A stretch of DNA of 64,000 nt from Mesaphorura yosii (GCA_009869945.1 WIXG01000080.1:62001-126000), one strand, 5' to 3'. Counted from the first letter of the stretch, positions 47,405 to 59,342 are shown. Numbers and translations: made by a program. Notes: a model not told the origin generated them from the letters alone.

Positions 47405-50400
47405 TCATTCCACTGAGTAATCCTTTATGTTCTTATTCACAATGATCGATTTACACTTAATCTGCAGAATTGTGGTAACCTCTTGCTCGGGAAGGTCTTC
47501 TTCCTCGTTCTGCAAAACGACTGAAACGGTTGACTCTTGATTCAGTCTATCATTCGTGTCGCCGGCAGACTTCGCTGGCGACGACGACGAGTTGAGTTGC
47601 GCGGAATTGACTTCTTCTATGATGTTTGGGAGTTTAGTCTTCTTCTTGAAGATATTCACTGCAAGTTCATAAAGCAATCCGTCAACTAAGAATCGGGACT
47701 TTGGCCAAATTGCGGTTAGTGTTAGTAGCAAACAAACTGAAATTACTTCTTTTAGTCCTTTTAGATTTAGCTGCCGGTGCTCCATTCAACGGAGGAATGC
47801 CCTCCGCCATAGCTACAGACAGAGCCTGATTGGCCTGATTCTTCTTAAGTACGACCGCCTTGTCGCCTAGTACCTCCAGCTGCGATGTTACTTGCGTTTC
47901 TGGTAACTTGGGCTCAGATGGATGTACTTTCTTCTTTGATCCAAAGAATGACGCGAACGACTTGAACGGTGACGTGCTCTCCTTCTTGGGAGTCGGAATA
48001 AGTGGGGTTGCAGCTGGCAGAGGTTTAACCGCAGCACTAGTGTTACAAATGTTAGTAAATCACAGCAAAGGCAATACCACGCATATTAGTTTAACACTTA
48101 TGATATTTCGTTATTTACTGAAATGTCGTTACGCGATCTCCCATCAATTTTCAGTCTTCCAAATGCTAATAATTGCACTAATGAATGTAAGCACGTAAGT
48201 CAATGTAAATACAAGAAATCAAATCACAAAAAAGAAAAAAGCTGGTCAACATAAATACTGAAACAAAAACAATCAGTGTTCAAAACAAAACAAAAGGCAC
48301 ATTTTTATAATGACTTATTATGTACAAACGATAGCGTTGGGGGAAATATGCTGTGCAAAAGAAAAATATTTACAGAATTAATAATTAATTCAATGAAACT
48401 ATAAAATCAAAGCAAAACCAATTCTTTAATTACATGTTTTCAAACGTGGCAATGAAACTTACAGTTCGATGTCGTACACAGTCGTATTCTGGCAGAACGT
48501 TGGCACTCTCACGTGGCATTCTTTGTGACATTTCACCTTACAGTCTCGGCATTGGTAGCCTTGCTTTCCCAAACTGAACTGGAACCGTCCGAAGCAAACA
48601 GCGCAAGGAGTTCCACTGCATTAAGAAGTGTCAAAGAACATAATTAACTCGAATTCGGTCAAAGAAATGCGCAAAATACTTGCCTCTGCAATCTCTTTGC
48701 GACGAACGTGTGGTCATTGTAAATGTGCAGCTTCTTGCCACGTTTCTTCCATTTTCCACTCTCAGCCAGATGTGGCGGTACGAGATAATACTTCTTCACA
48801 CGGTTCTCAACACATTCGATCACCAATGTTGAATTCTCATGAATAAAGGTCGTAGTTGACTGGCCACTCATTCCAGAAAGTTCTGACGCTGATGACCTCG
48901 TGGAGTTCACGCCAAGAGTATTGTTCGCTCCTGACCCAGTACTCTTTCTGTCAGCCGAAATCGACCTACCAAACATGTCCGACGATTTTTCATCGGACTG
49001 CCCAGCTGCCTGCGTTGCGGGTAATGCTGATATCGATCTGCCCTTTGAAAATCTTCTCCTGATAGAGGTGAATATGTCACCACGTCGGGTACGACGTCGT
49101 CCTCTCTCTAGAATTCGAACCAGTAGTTGTTTCATTATCTATATCTAGAACGATCCAAGTTCAAACTGCACGTACCTTCACCATAAGTTCCTTCCACGAT
49201 TGTTTGTTCACTATCTGTGTCTCCTTTCTTCTGTAATGTAGAAGTTATAATGAGGGTTGTCTCAGCTGTACGTATGTTTCATAAATTGGGAAAGAATTCC
49301 AATCTGAAAGCCGAAGCCGAAGCAAGAACTGGGACAGACTATTTAATAGCTAAATCAAGCACAAACCTTGGGTTCTGTTTCGTCCTCATTAACTTCTTTA
49401 ATAGAACCGTCGGATGTTCTAATAATCTAAAGCAAAGTGGAAAATGGAATTGCAAAAGTAGCATCAACTCAAATCGGTACAACGGTATTAGTGTAATACC
49501 TTCACGATAGGCCTAGAAAGAATAGGCTTAGGCGGATCCTGGTCACAAAATGCAAACGATAAAGATAAAAACGCGAAAACATCACAATAACATTATCAGT
49601 CAAAAGCAAATCGCATGCACATACGAATGTAACACTGCAACGAACTTACTCTTGGTTGAACCACCAATGTATTCTTAGACGATATGTCCAATTCTTTCAG
49701 ATTCCCGTTCCACACTTTGTTATTTCCCTTGCCTCCCTTCAAGCTCTCCATCTTTGACTGAGCCACCAATTCCTCTTCCGCCATCAAATTGAACTGCACC
49801 TGAAGGTGCCCACTGAATTGCTCAGCCATTTCCATCCGTCTTGACTTCAAAGGAATTGCACGAGTTTGTCCAAAGTCGTAATTCAAGATCTCGTCCACTG
49901 ATATTATATTGCAGCCCAAGAATCTGGTGCCGACGTAATCGTATACTTCGAACAGCAGTTCACCTCCACAGCTTGGCAAAATATTGCTGCGGGAAATAAA
50001 TAAAAGCATATTCAGCACAAAGCAGTACAAATTCACTTCACTGATAGACAAACGTGAGAATTTCGCTTACAAGACAAAATTTTCATTCCATGTAGGATTG
50101 GAAGATGCGTTCGGTTGATGCTCCGTCTGGAATTTTTGCGGTGGATCATCCAATTCCACTGCACAGAAGGGCTCTTCACAACCCTTGGAAAGTCCCAAAT
50201 CAGTTCCGCCGAGTATTTTAACGACCAAATATTTTTTGCCTTGCTCCTGCAGAAATGAGAGAATCGAATATAAGCGTATGGCACTGCATAAACAACTCAA
50301 CCTTGCTGAGAGAATCCTTTTAAGCTTACCCTTGGCGCAGGAGTGAAGGTAAAAGACGCGACTGGAAACATGGAGAACTTCTTGAACTCAATCTCTAGCA

Positions 50401-51421
50401 CAGCGCTTCTGATTGCGCTGGCCAGCTTTTCAGCCAAATATTCACTTGTTTTAGAATCCAGTTTGGTGTCTGCTGAGGACGACTTAATTCCAACACAGAT
50501 CTCTGGCCAACCATCAAACTTAACAATCGCGGCAAGTTCGTCACAATCCAGGAGTATATTCAAACGTCCGCAGATCCGGTCAATGAAAAACTCGCAGCTG
50601 CTAGAGCCGATGTCAGTAGAATAAATGCTGAGCACTCCATTAAGTTTCGTTGCCTCCAGATCACATGTAATTTTCTGCAACAATGATGATTAGGATGACA
50701 ATACAGATCAATAAAGGGTCCATTTCTGTGGCGAATGGTGAATAATGTATGTACTTACAATGTTGTTGGTGTGTTCACATTCGGCGAACAAATTCGAGAT
50801 CTGAATCTGATTTGTTATGTTAATATCGACTACCGATACGAAGAGGGGCAATTCCTTCTTCCCCTGTTCACGTAGTGTCCTGCCAAGTGAGTCGATCAAA
50901 CTGTCTTTTACGTTGTCCCAACTCGTAGCATTGTGACTCAATGAATTTGGAGAGTAGAGCCAGGAAAAGCAATTGTCTATGTAGTCGACCACGGCGGGAT
51001 CTGGTCCAGTGCAAGCCACGCTTAACGATGACCATGTGCCTCGGTTTGACGCTAACTCTGATCTTTTCTTCAAACAGACTTCCGAAGGCTCTTGCTTGAC
51101 CGAAGTTGTTAGGTTGTTAGCAGTTGCAGTTACGGGTCGCTGTGTATTCTGAGAACTATTCTTGTAAAGATTATTATGGACAGTCGAATGATTCCTGTCC
51201 GGAGTAACCGATTCTTCCTGCAGCTTCTGTTGAGCGATTTCTTTAGTCCCTTTTTTCAAGTATCTCTTGTATATGAACTTGAGGAGTATGAGTGATGAAA
51301 ATAGGAACAGAAACCACCCCATCAGCAGCATTGTGAGACTGTCCATCGCGTCGTAAGGATTTCCGCCTTCAAATATGCAAATCAAATCATCAACACGATC
51401 AGCTAAATCAGGCTCAAACAT
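47405..51421 (-). CDS. C2CD2/TMEM24-like phospholipid transfer protein with C-terminal C1 domain
   Basis: Probable ER-anchored lipid-transfer protein acting at ER-plasma membrane contacts. Exons: 50759-51421, 50330-50674, 50071-50246, 49650-49986, 49500-49538, 49367-49426, 49176-49230, 48684-49107, 48463-48615, 47747-48036 and 47405-47685, giving 940 residues. Residues about 30-52 form one membrane segment (LTMLLMGWFLFLFSSLILLK). An SMP/TULIP-like lipid-binding domain follows (FSWLYSPNSLSHNATSWDNV, LPLFVSVVDINITNQIQISN, VKFDGWPEICVGI). Then a C2 domain (KYLVVKILGGTDLGLSKGCE, NPTWNENFVF), an Arg/Ser-rich region and a perfect C1 zinc domain. In the C1 domain H-X12-C-X2-C-X14-C-X2-C-X4-H-X2-C-X7-C runs from NDHTFVAKRLQ to RVPTFC. 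The tail is Lys-rich. The C1 domain is not part of the vertebrate C2CD2L layout as I know it; PDZD8 also combines SMP and C1 but has a PDZ domain, which is absent here. Confidence 0.82.
48616..48683 (-). other. GC-AG intron inside the C1 domain
   Basis: The exon ends CAGAG at 48684 and the intron opens GCAAGT. Joining at this GC gives VAKRLQSGTPCAVC and the correct H-X12-C spacing of a C1 domain. The nearby GT (CAA|GTATTT) is in the wrong phase for the next exon. Confidence 0.85.
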
Positions 51422-52885
51422 TATAAATATTCACTGTTGAATTCCCTGACTAGTGACTTGATAATTGTATAAACTTTCTGAATAGTTGTTTGCGAAAACG
51501 AAGTAATTAAGACATGCACACCGCCACTTCAGTTAAACGCCAGAAAATAAATTGCATTCCGTAATTTGACTGTTGAAGAATGCCAAAAAGTTCTACTCTA
51601 CTCTTAGCTTTAGTTGGTCCCATCAGCGGATAAGAACCGGGTGCTGATAAACGCCTAGTGTCTCACTGTCACACACACGAAAGTAAATTATATGCGGTGT
51701 GCACTAATGAAGGGTAGAACATGCATATTGAATCATACCTATATAGGAAAGCAAGGTGGCCCAAGAAGTTTTCCTCTGCCTCGGTTGATCAGTGCATTTC
51801 TAAAATTAGCTCCAAAGTTTTTACGAGATCATATTATTTTCTGTTGGAATGACTCGCAGTCGTAATACTAAAGACTAGTGAAGAACACAGGAAGCCACAC
51901 TGACGCGCTGAATCCGATCTGGTCAAGAAGAATACAGGAAGAAGAGAACAGATTGATTCTTAAAATAGACTCCACCAAGAGCCTGTCTTCAGTCCAGTTC
52001 TGTCGTTCGTTAGACGGTTAGACGAATGACTAACCCAAATCAATTCACTCCGACTCCTCCTTCCGCATCCTACTGAGGGTCACTGCCTAAAACCAATATC
52101 AATAATTAATGAAAAACCCAATATCAACAAGGGCACAACGGATTCCAGATAGGTCTCAAACACACTGCCACTCAGCAGTAACAGTTCATTATTAAAAATA
52201 GTAGTAGTAGTTAGATGTTAAAAAATGTAAAAACGACAGGTAAAGAATGAGTAACGAAGGTGTCGTCCCGGTCACTATTTGCTTTATTAACCTGCATTGC
52301 TCTTAACTCTTTTAACGGCTTCTGTATTAACTTGTTTACAATTAAGATAAATGTGTTGACTTACCGCAAACTGTATTGTGGCGAAAACCACAAATTCGAC
52401 CGAGGCAGAGGCAGCAGATTTTGAAGAATTCAAGGTTAACTGCGGTATGGTCTTTGCGCAGCGCAGAGGAATATCAAGCATCATCCACTACAAGACTAGG
52501 TGAATGAGTCATTACTCCTGCTCTCAAGCTCTTAGCTTTCTTCCGTCTCTTCATGGCTTCCAGACTTTCTCCTTGCTTTCATACCATTGTGACTGACTGC
52601 TTTCCGTGGAGAAGATACTCTGATGGAACTGGACCCGCTTACGAAGAAAACCTAGCCTACAAGGTCAACAGAAATGTACTCTTGTATGCGTCCTTTTCTC
52701 AAGTTCCTCATCGTATCCAGCAACAGCGGTATTCCTCCTCGCCTGGGAATGCTTCGATGGAAATTTTATTGCATGTAATGATAAAAAGGTACAAAGATAT
52801 ATCAATAGCTCAGAAATATCGTGAGATCATTAATTTAGTTCTTCCGTTCTTTATCCTGAACCAGATTCTTGACGCGATGCTAAGT
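51422..52885. other. 1.46-kb gap upstream of the C2CD2-like gene
   Basis: It should contain the promoter of the C2CD2-like gene and the 3' UTR of the NKRF-like gene. A short AGT-repeat run lies near 52200. The open frames at 52287-52484 and 52553-52900 carry no motif. Confidence 0.4.
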
Positions 52886-54732
52886 TCATCTCATTCTTAA
52901 AGGCTTTACTAAACGATACTTCGGCGTCTCTCCGTCGTAAGACGTTATCAGCTCTTCGACGAGGTCTCGAAACACAACTTTTCCCCTGATGACCAAATAG
53001 CGATCTGTGCCGGTACCGTAGCTTGTGCTTTTCAAGTGCAACTGCCGAGCTGCTCTGTAATTACGAGAATTCATGTTAGTAGCACAATTAGAACGCACAG
53101 AGCTAACGCACTCGCATTTTGCTTACTTGTGCATGATTTCACGTTCATCTGCAGAAAATTCTTTAGAGAAAATCAACTCTTTTGTACTATCCGAATTATT
53201 GAATTCACGCTGCAGCAGTTTCGTCATGTGTGCCAAGGTTACCCCCGAGGTACTGCTTCCCAATCCAAGTCTAGCCCGTCCGATTGAAGAAGATATGCTA
53301 ATTAAAAGTATTATTCGTTAGTTCAAACCAATGGCTAACAACTACGGTTCATCTCTTACTCAATCGGTTGCGTGATTCCACTTTCAGACTTCCCCAGTCC
53401 TCCTCCAGTCCAGCCCATAAGAAGCATTAGCTTTGCACCCACATTGGATGATCGACTGACCACATTCTCATTCTCATGTACCGTGTTTGGGTTTTGAATT
53501 GTATTCCTATCAATCTCGGTGTCCGACGTGGCAACTTCCTTAATTTGAACAGTGTAAACATGGTCCTTTAACAAACGAATCACGCGGATGGCCAATTGAA
53601 GTTTGACAGAATCTTTGTCGGAAGAAATGAGCTCACAGTAGAACGATGGATTTGACGGCTCGCCCAATGAAAACTCTGACTTGTACCTGCGATGTATCGC
53701 TTTCGGTTATTTTGGAAATAGATAAGCTAATTATCAATGTACGTACTTATCAGGCCCAACGCGTTCGGCTTTTGGGAATCTGTGAGCAACGCGACACATT
53801 TCGCATGACTTCTTCAATAATGACAATGGAGATTCTTCCAGGTACAAAAATTCGATCAGCACAAGTCCGGCAAAGCATTCTGCGGTACAGACTGCTGGAA
53901 CAGTCTTGAATTCCACAGACTCGGCACCGGTGAGTGTCGGAGAAGGCGGCTTGAGCTCTGAGAGGCCGTCATCTTGAGGGTCTCGTGCACTCGAGGTTGC
54001 ACTGCCATCGTCAGTTTGGACAAATCGAACTGCAGGCACTGCGGCACCTGAGACCAGACAAGAAGAATAATTTCACAATCAAAAGCTAATTCTATTCAGC
54101 TTCGTTAATTTAGGTTTATTACGTTTCATGTACAAAATCAATGCTTCAATTAATGAGAATTCAAGTGTATGATGAAGCGTTAGGCGAAATTCTTAATCCT
54201 AATTACATTAAATGCCGTGGATGGCTAGCGTTAAGATAAACAATACAGCTTAAAATGTTCAAGTGCCTTTTTTGTATCTCTTCTGAGCTGCTGAGGAAGC
54301 CGTGACGAGAGTGCGCTGCGCTGCTCCTTTGCCTTGTTGTTTCTCCACTTGTCGAAAGTCCTCCAAGATTCCTGCCGACAGTTCAGCAACCTCCGCCATT
54401 GTTTCAGCTGGATACCTGGAAACGAATCGAGAAACGTTCGTTATTTGCGGCGAGACACTTGTCGCATGAGCTGATGGCCATTTTGGCCACAGGAACAGTT
54501 ATCAGCGCACTTACTTGCAACCAAGAAATTCCATGTTGACAAATACTTGTGAGAGGCACTGAAGACGAAGTTTTGGAAGGTTATGTTTGTTTCTGACAAG
54601 AAATGCTCGACGCAGCGTCCATTGTTCTTCAGTTTCATGCTTTCCACGAGCAGTGTCGATATCCCAATCATAGTCTTCGGAAAACTGTTTATCGGATAAA
54701 ACCTCAACGCAACCGTCGTCTGAAGCAGGCAT
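52886..54732 (-). CDS. XTBD / G-patch / R3H protein (NKRF-like), with possible short XTBD-only form
   Basis: Probable nucleolar partner of the XRN2 exonuclease in rRNA processing. Exons are 54515-54732, then 54333-54415 (GC donor) or 54267-54415 (weaker GC donor), 53747-54047, 53360-53686, 53127-53297 and 52886-53054; 422 or 444 residues. The first two exons encode an XRN2-binding (XTBD) domain (FSEDYDWDIDTARGKHETEE, LRRAFLVRNKHNLPKLRLQC, GCKYPAETMAEVAELSAGIL). The last three encode the NKRF-type G-patch (LMLLMGWTGGGLGKSESGIT) and R3H domain (ELIFSKEFSADEREIMHKAA, KSTSYGTGTDRYLVIRG). If the second exon is not spliced it runs to a stop at 54259-54261, giving a 124-residue XTBD-only protein like CDKN2AIPNL. 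The exon 53747-54047 has no ATG before its middle, so it needs an upstream exon. That makes two separate genes less likely, but not excluded. Confidence 0.7.
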
Positions 54733-55163
54733 TTTAGCACGATTTAACGCAAACACCTCTAATTTTGGAAATTAATTTTGAATTTAAGTACATTTGCTAG
54801 AATTTTGCTGGATCTGATGTTGAACAATCTCGAATGTCTTCGGGAGAAATTATTTCCTTTCTGTAAGAATCTTCTTATTTCAATTCACCGCACAGCAGTT
54901 CAGCGGGAATGCCGCAACTCAAAAGCGACATGTGCCAATCCAAATTGGGAATTTGTAGTTTCAGGAAATAAGAACCAATCAACCTGCCGACAACCGGTTT
55001 AACAACTGACCTTAGTACTCGTACTGATTACCTACTCTATAAGCTGTCAGCTTCAAGTTAAATCTCAATCAGCAACGTAATCAACGGAGCTTCCCTGCCG
55101 TGTAAGATAGACCCAGTTTACAACTTATTGCGATTGCGCATGGAATCATAAATTGACAACTGT
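54733..55163. promoter_or_regulatory. Divergent promoter between the NKRF-like gene and ZCCHC9
   Basis: The two RNA-related genes read apart over 431 bases, so they probably share a bidirectional promoter. I see no clear TATA box. Confidence 0.5.
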
Positions 55164-56175
55164 ATGTTGATTGAGCAGGGTGACATGACCAGATACACGA
55201 GAGGCACGAAATCAACCACACACCAGCGTGGAAATCCTGGTACCGCAACTCCCTGGGCTGCCTATCAGGCTGAGCACAAACCGTTTACAGCGAAAAGAGA
55301 CGCATCTGAGGAACGTTCACAAGATTCTGGAAAAGATAACGTCACGTCTGGTGGTCCCAAACTCGTCAAGCTATTCGGACAGTTCTGGGTTCCGCAAATT
55401 GAAGCCAAGCGTTTGCAAAAGCTGATTGTAAAACTTAAGGGAGAAGGATTATCAAGAAAAGCAATCTCGGAATCACTTCGCAATGAAATACGGAGGGCTG
55501 AGAAGAAGGCCAGACGTAGTAAGGACAAGACGTGTTTCAATTGTAGACAATTCGGGCATTTGCTCGCGGATTGCCCGAGTAAGCCCGCTGAGACAGTAGA
55601 CTCTGTCGACAACACCTTGGTTAGACGAATGGACAGTGCCGAAGTTTGTTTCAAATGCGGATCTTTAGAACACACTTCAAGGAAATGCATCAAAAATAAA
55701 GATGTAAGTACTGATATGCTGTGCGATGATGTATCAACGAAGCGAGGCTGATTCACACAATTGTCTTGTACAGAATGAGAATTTCAAATTCGCCAAATGT
55801 TTCATCTGTCAAAAAGCTGGTCACATCTCAAGACAATGTCCAGACAATCAACACGGAATTTTTCCAAGTGGTGGAACCTGCAATGAATGTGGTGATCCTG
55901 GTCATTTAGCCAAGGACTGTCTGCAGGGTGTGAAACCGAGTGAAGACCTTGCGGCTCAAGCCACTTCTTCGAAGGAGTCAGGCGGCGTTACTGTATCTGC
56001 TGTGCTAGATCCCAGAATGTCAACGGAATATGAGGCCGTGGACGAAGACTGGCAGAAGAAAATTCAACAGTCGCTCTCGTCGAAAAAAGTAAAAGAGACA
56101 ATTCAGAAGCGCAACGCCGGGAATTCAACCCATGAAAGCGCTGCAAATGCAAAGAAACGGCGTGTTAAGTTTTAG
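55164..56175 (+). CDS. ZCCHC9: Zinc finger CCHC domain-containing protein 9
   Basis: Nucleolar/nuclear zinc-knuckle RNA-binding protein. Exons 55164-55703 and 55774-56175 give 313 residues from the first ATG; the methionine of MTRYTRG seven codons on is an equally good start. Four CCHC knuckles are visible: CFNCRQFGHLLADC, CFKCGSLEHTSRKC, CFICQKAGHISRQC and CNECGDPGHLAKDC. Before them lies a basic helical region (KRLQKLIVKLKGEGLSRKAI) and an N-terminus opening TRYTRG. The C-terminus ends in a basic KKRRVKF tail. The polyadenylation signal AATAAA at 56213-56218 lies inside the stop region of MOCS3 on the other strand. Confidence 0.9.
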
Positions 56176-56210
56176 TTGTAACAAATTGTAAAATAGAGAG
56201 ATTTTATTTG

Positions 56211-57708
56211 TCAATAAACTGGAAAATTATTATCAACAACTCGGCTCCACTCATGAAGTCCACCCTTGATGTCCTTTAAGACCACCGGAAGTTCTGGCCA
56301 CTTCTCACGAATAAAGTTAACTGCTCTCTGGGAGTCATTTCCACGACGGCACACGACGTAGACGCGCATCTTTCTCGTTCCTTGAGACCCTTCTTGAAAT
56401 TGTGTAGATTTCTCACTGAGAAAATTGTGCAACTCGTCCATCGTTTCTCGCCGCAATCTGCTAAGCTGACTATACGGAACGTTTAGCGCGGTGTTTGGAA
56501 GCGCACAGATTTGCACTTCGTGAGGTTCTCGAACGTCTATCAGAATAGGCCTTCGTTCAGGCTCCGAAGCTGACAATAGGCTATGGAATTCATTCGGAGT
56601 GACACGATCGCACTCGTCCAAGAGCACGATTCCCTTATCTTTATCGTCAATGCTGCAAGTTCCGCAGAAGGCAGGGTAGTCATCCAGCAAGGCCGTCTGT
56701 CTTGCCGGGTTATCTGTTGAGCAAATGCTGCAATTACTTTGCTTCGACCTCAATGTTATCGTTGTAAACCTTCCCGATAGCCCGTCGAAGACCAGCATCT
56801 TCCCAACATACGATGTCCCAATTCCACTTAGGTACTTGATCGTTTCCAGCGCTTGCAACGTCCCAATCAAACCTGGAATTGCACCCAGGACGCCTCCATC
56901 GGAGCAGTTGGTGACCATCTCTGCGAGTGGAGGTTTTGGAAACATGCACCGATAGCAGGGACCGCCTTGCAGGTTGTACACCGTCAACTGTCCTTCGAAT
57001 CTCAATGCACTGCGCAACAAAGCAAATCACAACTATATATTGAGTATTGATTATGGAACCAACTAGAGATTCAGTAGACGTTTACTGGATCTGTATTTAC
57101 CTTCCTGACACAAGTGGCTTTTGTGTCAAAACACAGGCATCATTCAGCAAGTACCGCGTGGCCACATTATCAGTGCAGTCCAAGACGACATCAAATTGCT
57201 TGACAATTTCTAGCGCATTCGCCGAAACAAATGGTTCTTGAAATGTCACGATGTTCACATTTGAGTTCAAGCTGCACAAAAACAACTAAACTGAACCCTA
57301 ATTCTAAAATCTCTTGCTCGTCTGATAATCTTACTTTTGAAGAAACATCTTAGCAGATTCCGCCTTCGATATATTCAGTGTCTTTTCGCCGTGAATAACT
57401 TGCCGGTGTAGATTGCTCAATTCCACGACATCATAGTCAATTAAGCCAATGGTCCCTAATGCACGAAAGAGCGACTTTTTTAATTCCCATCAACTACAGC
57501 GTTGACGCTTCGGCTGTTGTGTCTACTTACCAACTCCAGCTGCTGCACTAAACATGGCGGACGGACATCCTAAGCCACCTACTCCAACAATTAATACTTT
57601 GCTTTGCTTCAACTTCAACTGGCCGTTAATTCCGACTTCAGGAAGTATGATTTGTCGGCTGTACCGGCTGATTTCGTCGTTCGTCAAATGCACTTCACCA
57701 GATGCCAT
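56211..57708 (-). CDS. MOCS3: Adenylyltransferase and sulfurtransferase MOCS3 (UBA4)
   Basis: E1-like enzyme that adenylates and thiocarboxylates MOCS2A (molybdopterin synthesis) and URM1 (tRNA wobble uridine thiolation) in the cytosol. Exons are 57531-57708, 57335-57455, 57101-57271 and 56211-57009, giving 422 residues. The ThiF/E1 domain shows [20 protein letters not shown], nucleotide-binding [21 protein letters not shown] and [20 protein letters not shown]. It also has the zinc cysteine pairs CYRC and CSIC and the catalytic-cysteine segment [17 protein letters not shown]. The C-terminal rhodanese domain has its persulfide cysteine in [15 protein letters not shown] and ends [17 protein letters not shown] like the family. 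AATAAA on its strand sits at 56203-56208, only three bases past the stop codon. Confidence 0.94.
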
Positions 57709-58028
57709 TACCGAAGGTCCTGAATGTAAATTGCAGCCACTGAGACTACTTAAGATTCCTAAGAAGGATTATCTGATAAAATTAGTCAGCTACCGAGGAG
57801 ATTAGTAATCTAGGAGGAATTCTTGCGATCTTCAAGGTCTTAATCGATGAGATTGCACTTCATTTCACTTTCGCTTTTCAAACCAGCACACGTGGGGCCA
57901 ACAAGCAGAGTGGGTGGAGTTTCACTGTCAACAAAAGTCAAAGTGTAAATAAAAAGCCAGATGATAAGTCAGACTTTTCGGATTGTGCTCCATATCAGGT
58001 AGGTCGCTGAATCCACTCCATCTTCGAC
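57709..58028. promoter_or_regulatory. Short divergent promoter between MOCS3 and ASRGL1
   Basis: Only 320 bases separate the two start codons, which read away from each other. I recognise no element by sequence; the arrangement implies a shared bidirectional promoter. Confidence 0.5.
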
Positions 58029-59342
58029 ATGGGCAGCAAACAGCATTCCGGCTCTGGTAAACGTAAACTAATTGTCCATGGAGGTGCTGGTGTCATTAGC
58101 ACGGATCGCGTGCCATTGAAATTCATTGGAACTAAGAATGCAGTCAAAGCCGGCTATCTGGCGCTGGACCAGACGGACAATGTACTGGACGCTGTTGAAG
58201 CTGCCGTGAAGGTGATGGAAGATGACCCAGTATTTAACGCAGGTAGAACGTGGCGTAGTTGGTAACCAATCCAATCAGTGAGTCTAACCGGTGCCCTTTA
58301 CAAATAGGTTATGGATCATGCTTGACCAGCACAGGCGATGTGGAAATGGACGCAATCATTATCAACGGGTCGGACTTGAGAGCAGGTGGTGTGGGTTGCG
58401 TCAAGAATGTGCAGTACCCAATTTCTTTGGCCAGGCTGGTAATGGAGAGGACAAACCATGTCCTTCTATGTGGCGAAGGTGCGCAGGAGTTTGCAAAGGC
58501 TCAGGGTGTTCCGTGTATACCAAATGGTTCTTTAGCGACAGACTATGCAAAAGCAGTTCTACAAAAGGTGCTATCAAAATCTATGGCGCCCACAACTGAA
58601 TTGAGGTTTGAAATCTCATACTCAATTGTCAATTTCAAGCTGCTTTTTCGAGCTTGGTGAACCAGTTTAATCTCAGTGGGTTTGTGTTTAGTGGCACTGT
58701 AGGGTTTGGAACAGTTGGCGCTGTTGGCATGAATTCCAGGGGCAGCATGTCCGCGGCTACATCGACGGGTGGTATCACGGGAAAGCTGCCAGGTCCGCCA
58801 TACCATTTATTGTATTTCTGTATTAGCTCCCATGACCGTACGAACTGTGCGGTCCACTAGCGGAAATGCATCGAAATTTATAGGAAGAGTCGGTGACACT
58901 CCAATAATTGGCGGCGGTACCTTTTGTGATGATGAGATTTGTGGCATAAGCGCCACGGGGCACGGTGAAGCCATCATGCGAGCTTGTCTTTCCACAAATA
59001 TTGCCAACTTCGTTAAGCAGGGTAAGGCGTAAATTCCCACCGCGCTAATCGCTCACCGATCCGGACAATACGAATCTATAGTATATTATACGCGTAATTA
59101 CAGGAATGGACAGTAAACTAGCCTGTGTCAGAGGGCTTGAACAGATGAAGGCGCGGATCCCTGAACATGATGCTGGCGCCATTATCATAACAAAGGACGG
59201 ACGAATTGGGTACGCTTTCAATTCGATGCGAATGTCTTGGGCCTACATCGATGAAGCGGACAAGGATGGCGGTGTGCTGAAGATTCACTTTGGCGTGGAT
59301 CAGAATCAGCATGAAGTTGAACTTTGGCAGCCAGATTTATAA
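58029..59342 (+). CDS. ASRGL1: Isoaspartyl peptidase/L-asparaginase
   Basis: N-terminal nucleophile hydrolase that cleaves L-asparagine and isoaspartyl dipeptides after self-cleavage into alpha and beta chains. Exons are 58029-58242, 58308-58605, 58677-58792 (or 58692-58792), 58884-59021 and 59104-59342; 334 or 329 residues. Family segments: KLIVHGGAGVIS, AVEAAVKVMEDDPVFNAGYG, SCLTSTGDVEMDAIIING, GGVGCVKNVQYPISLARLVM, the autocleavage site GTVGAVGMN with its nucleophile threonine, SAATSTGGITGKLPGRVGD, ISATGHGEAIMRA and WAYIDEADKDGG near the end. The third exon has two in-frame acceptors 15 bases apart (TCTCAG at 58676 and GTTTAG at 58691). Just before the active site the protein reads SGTVGFGTVGAVG, an unusual repeat of the GTVG motif. 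Confidence 0.92.

Noticed and set aside
52553..52900. 115-codon plus-strand open frame
   Set aside because: It overlaps the end of the NKRF-like gene on the other strand and has no recognisable features.
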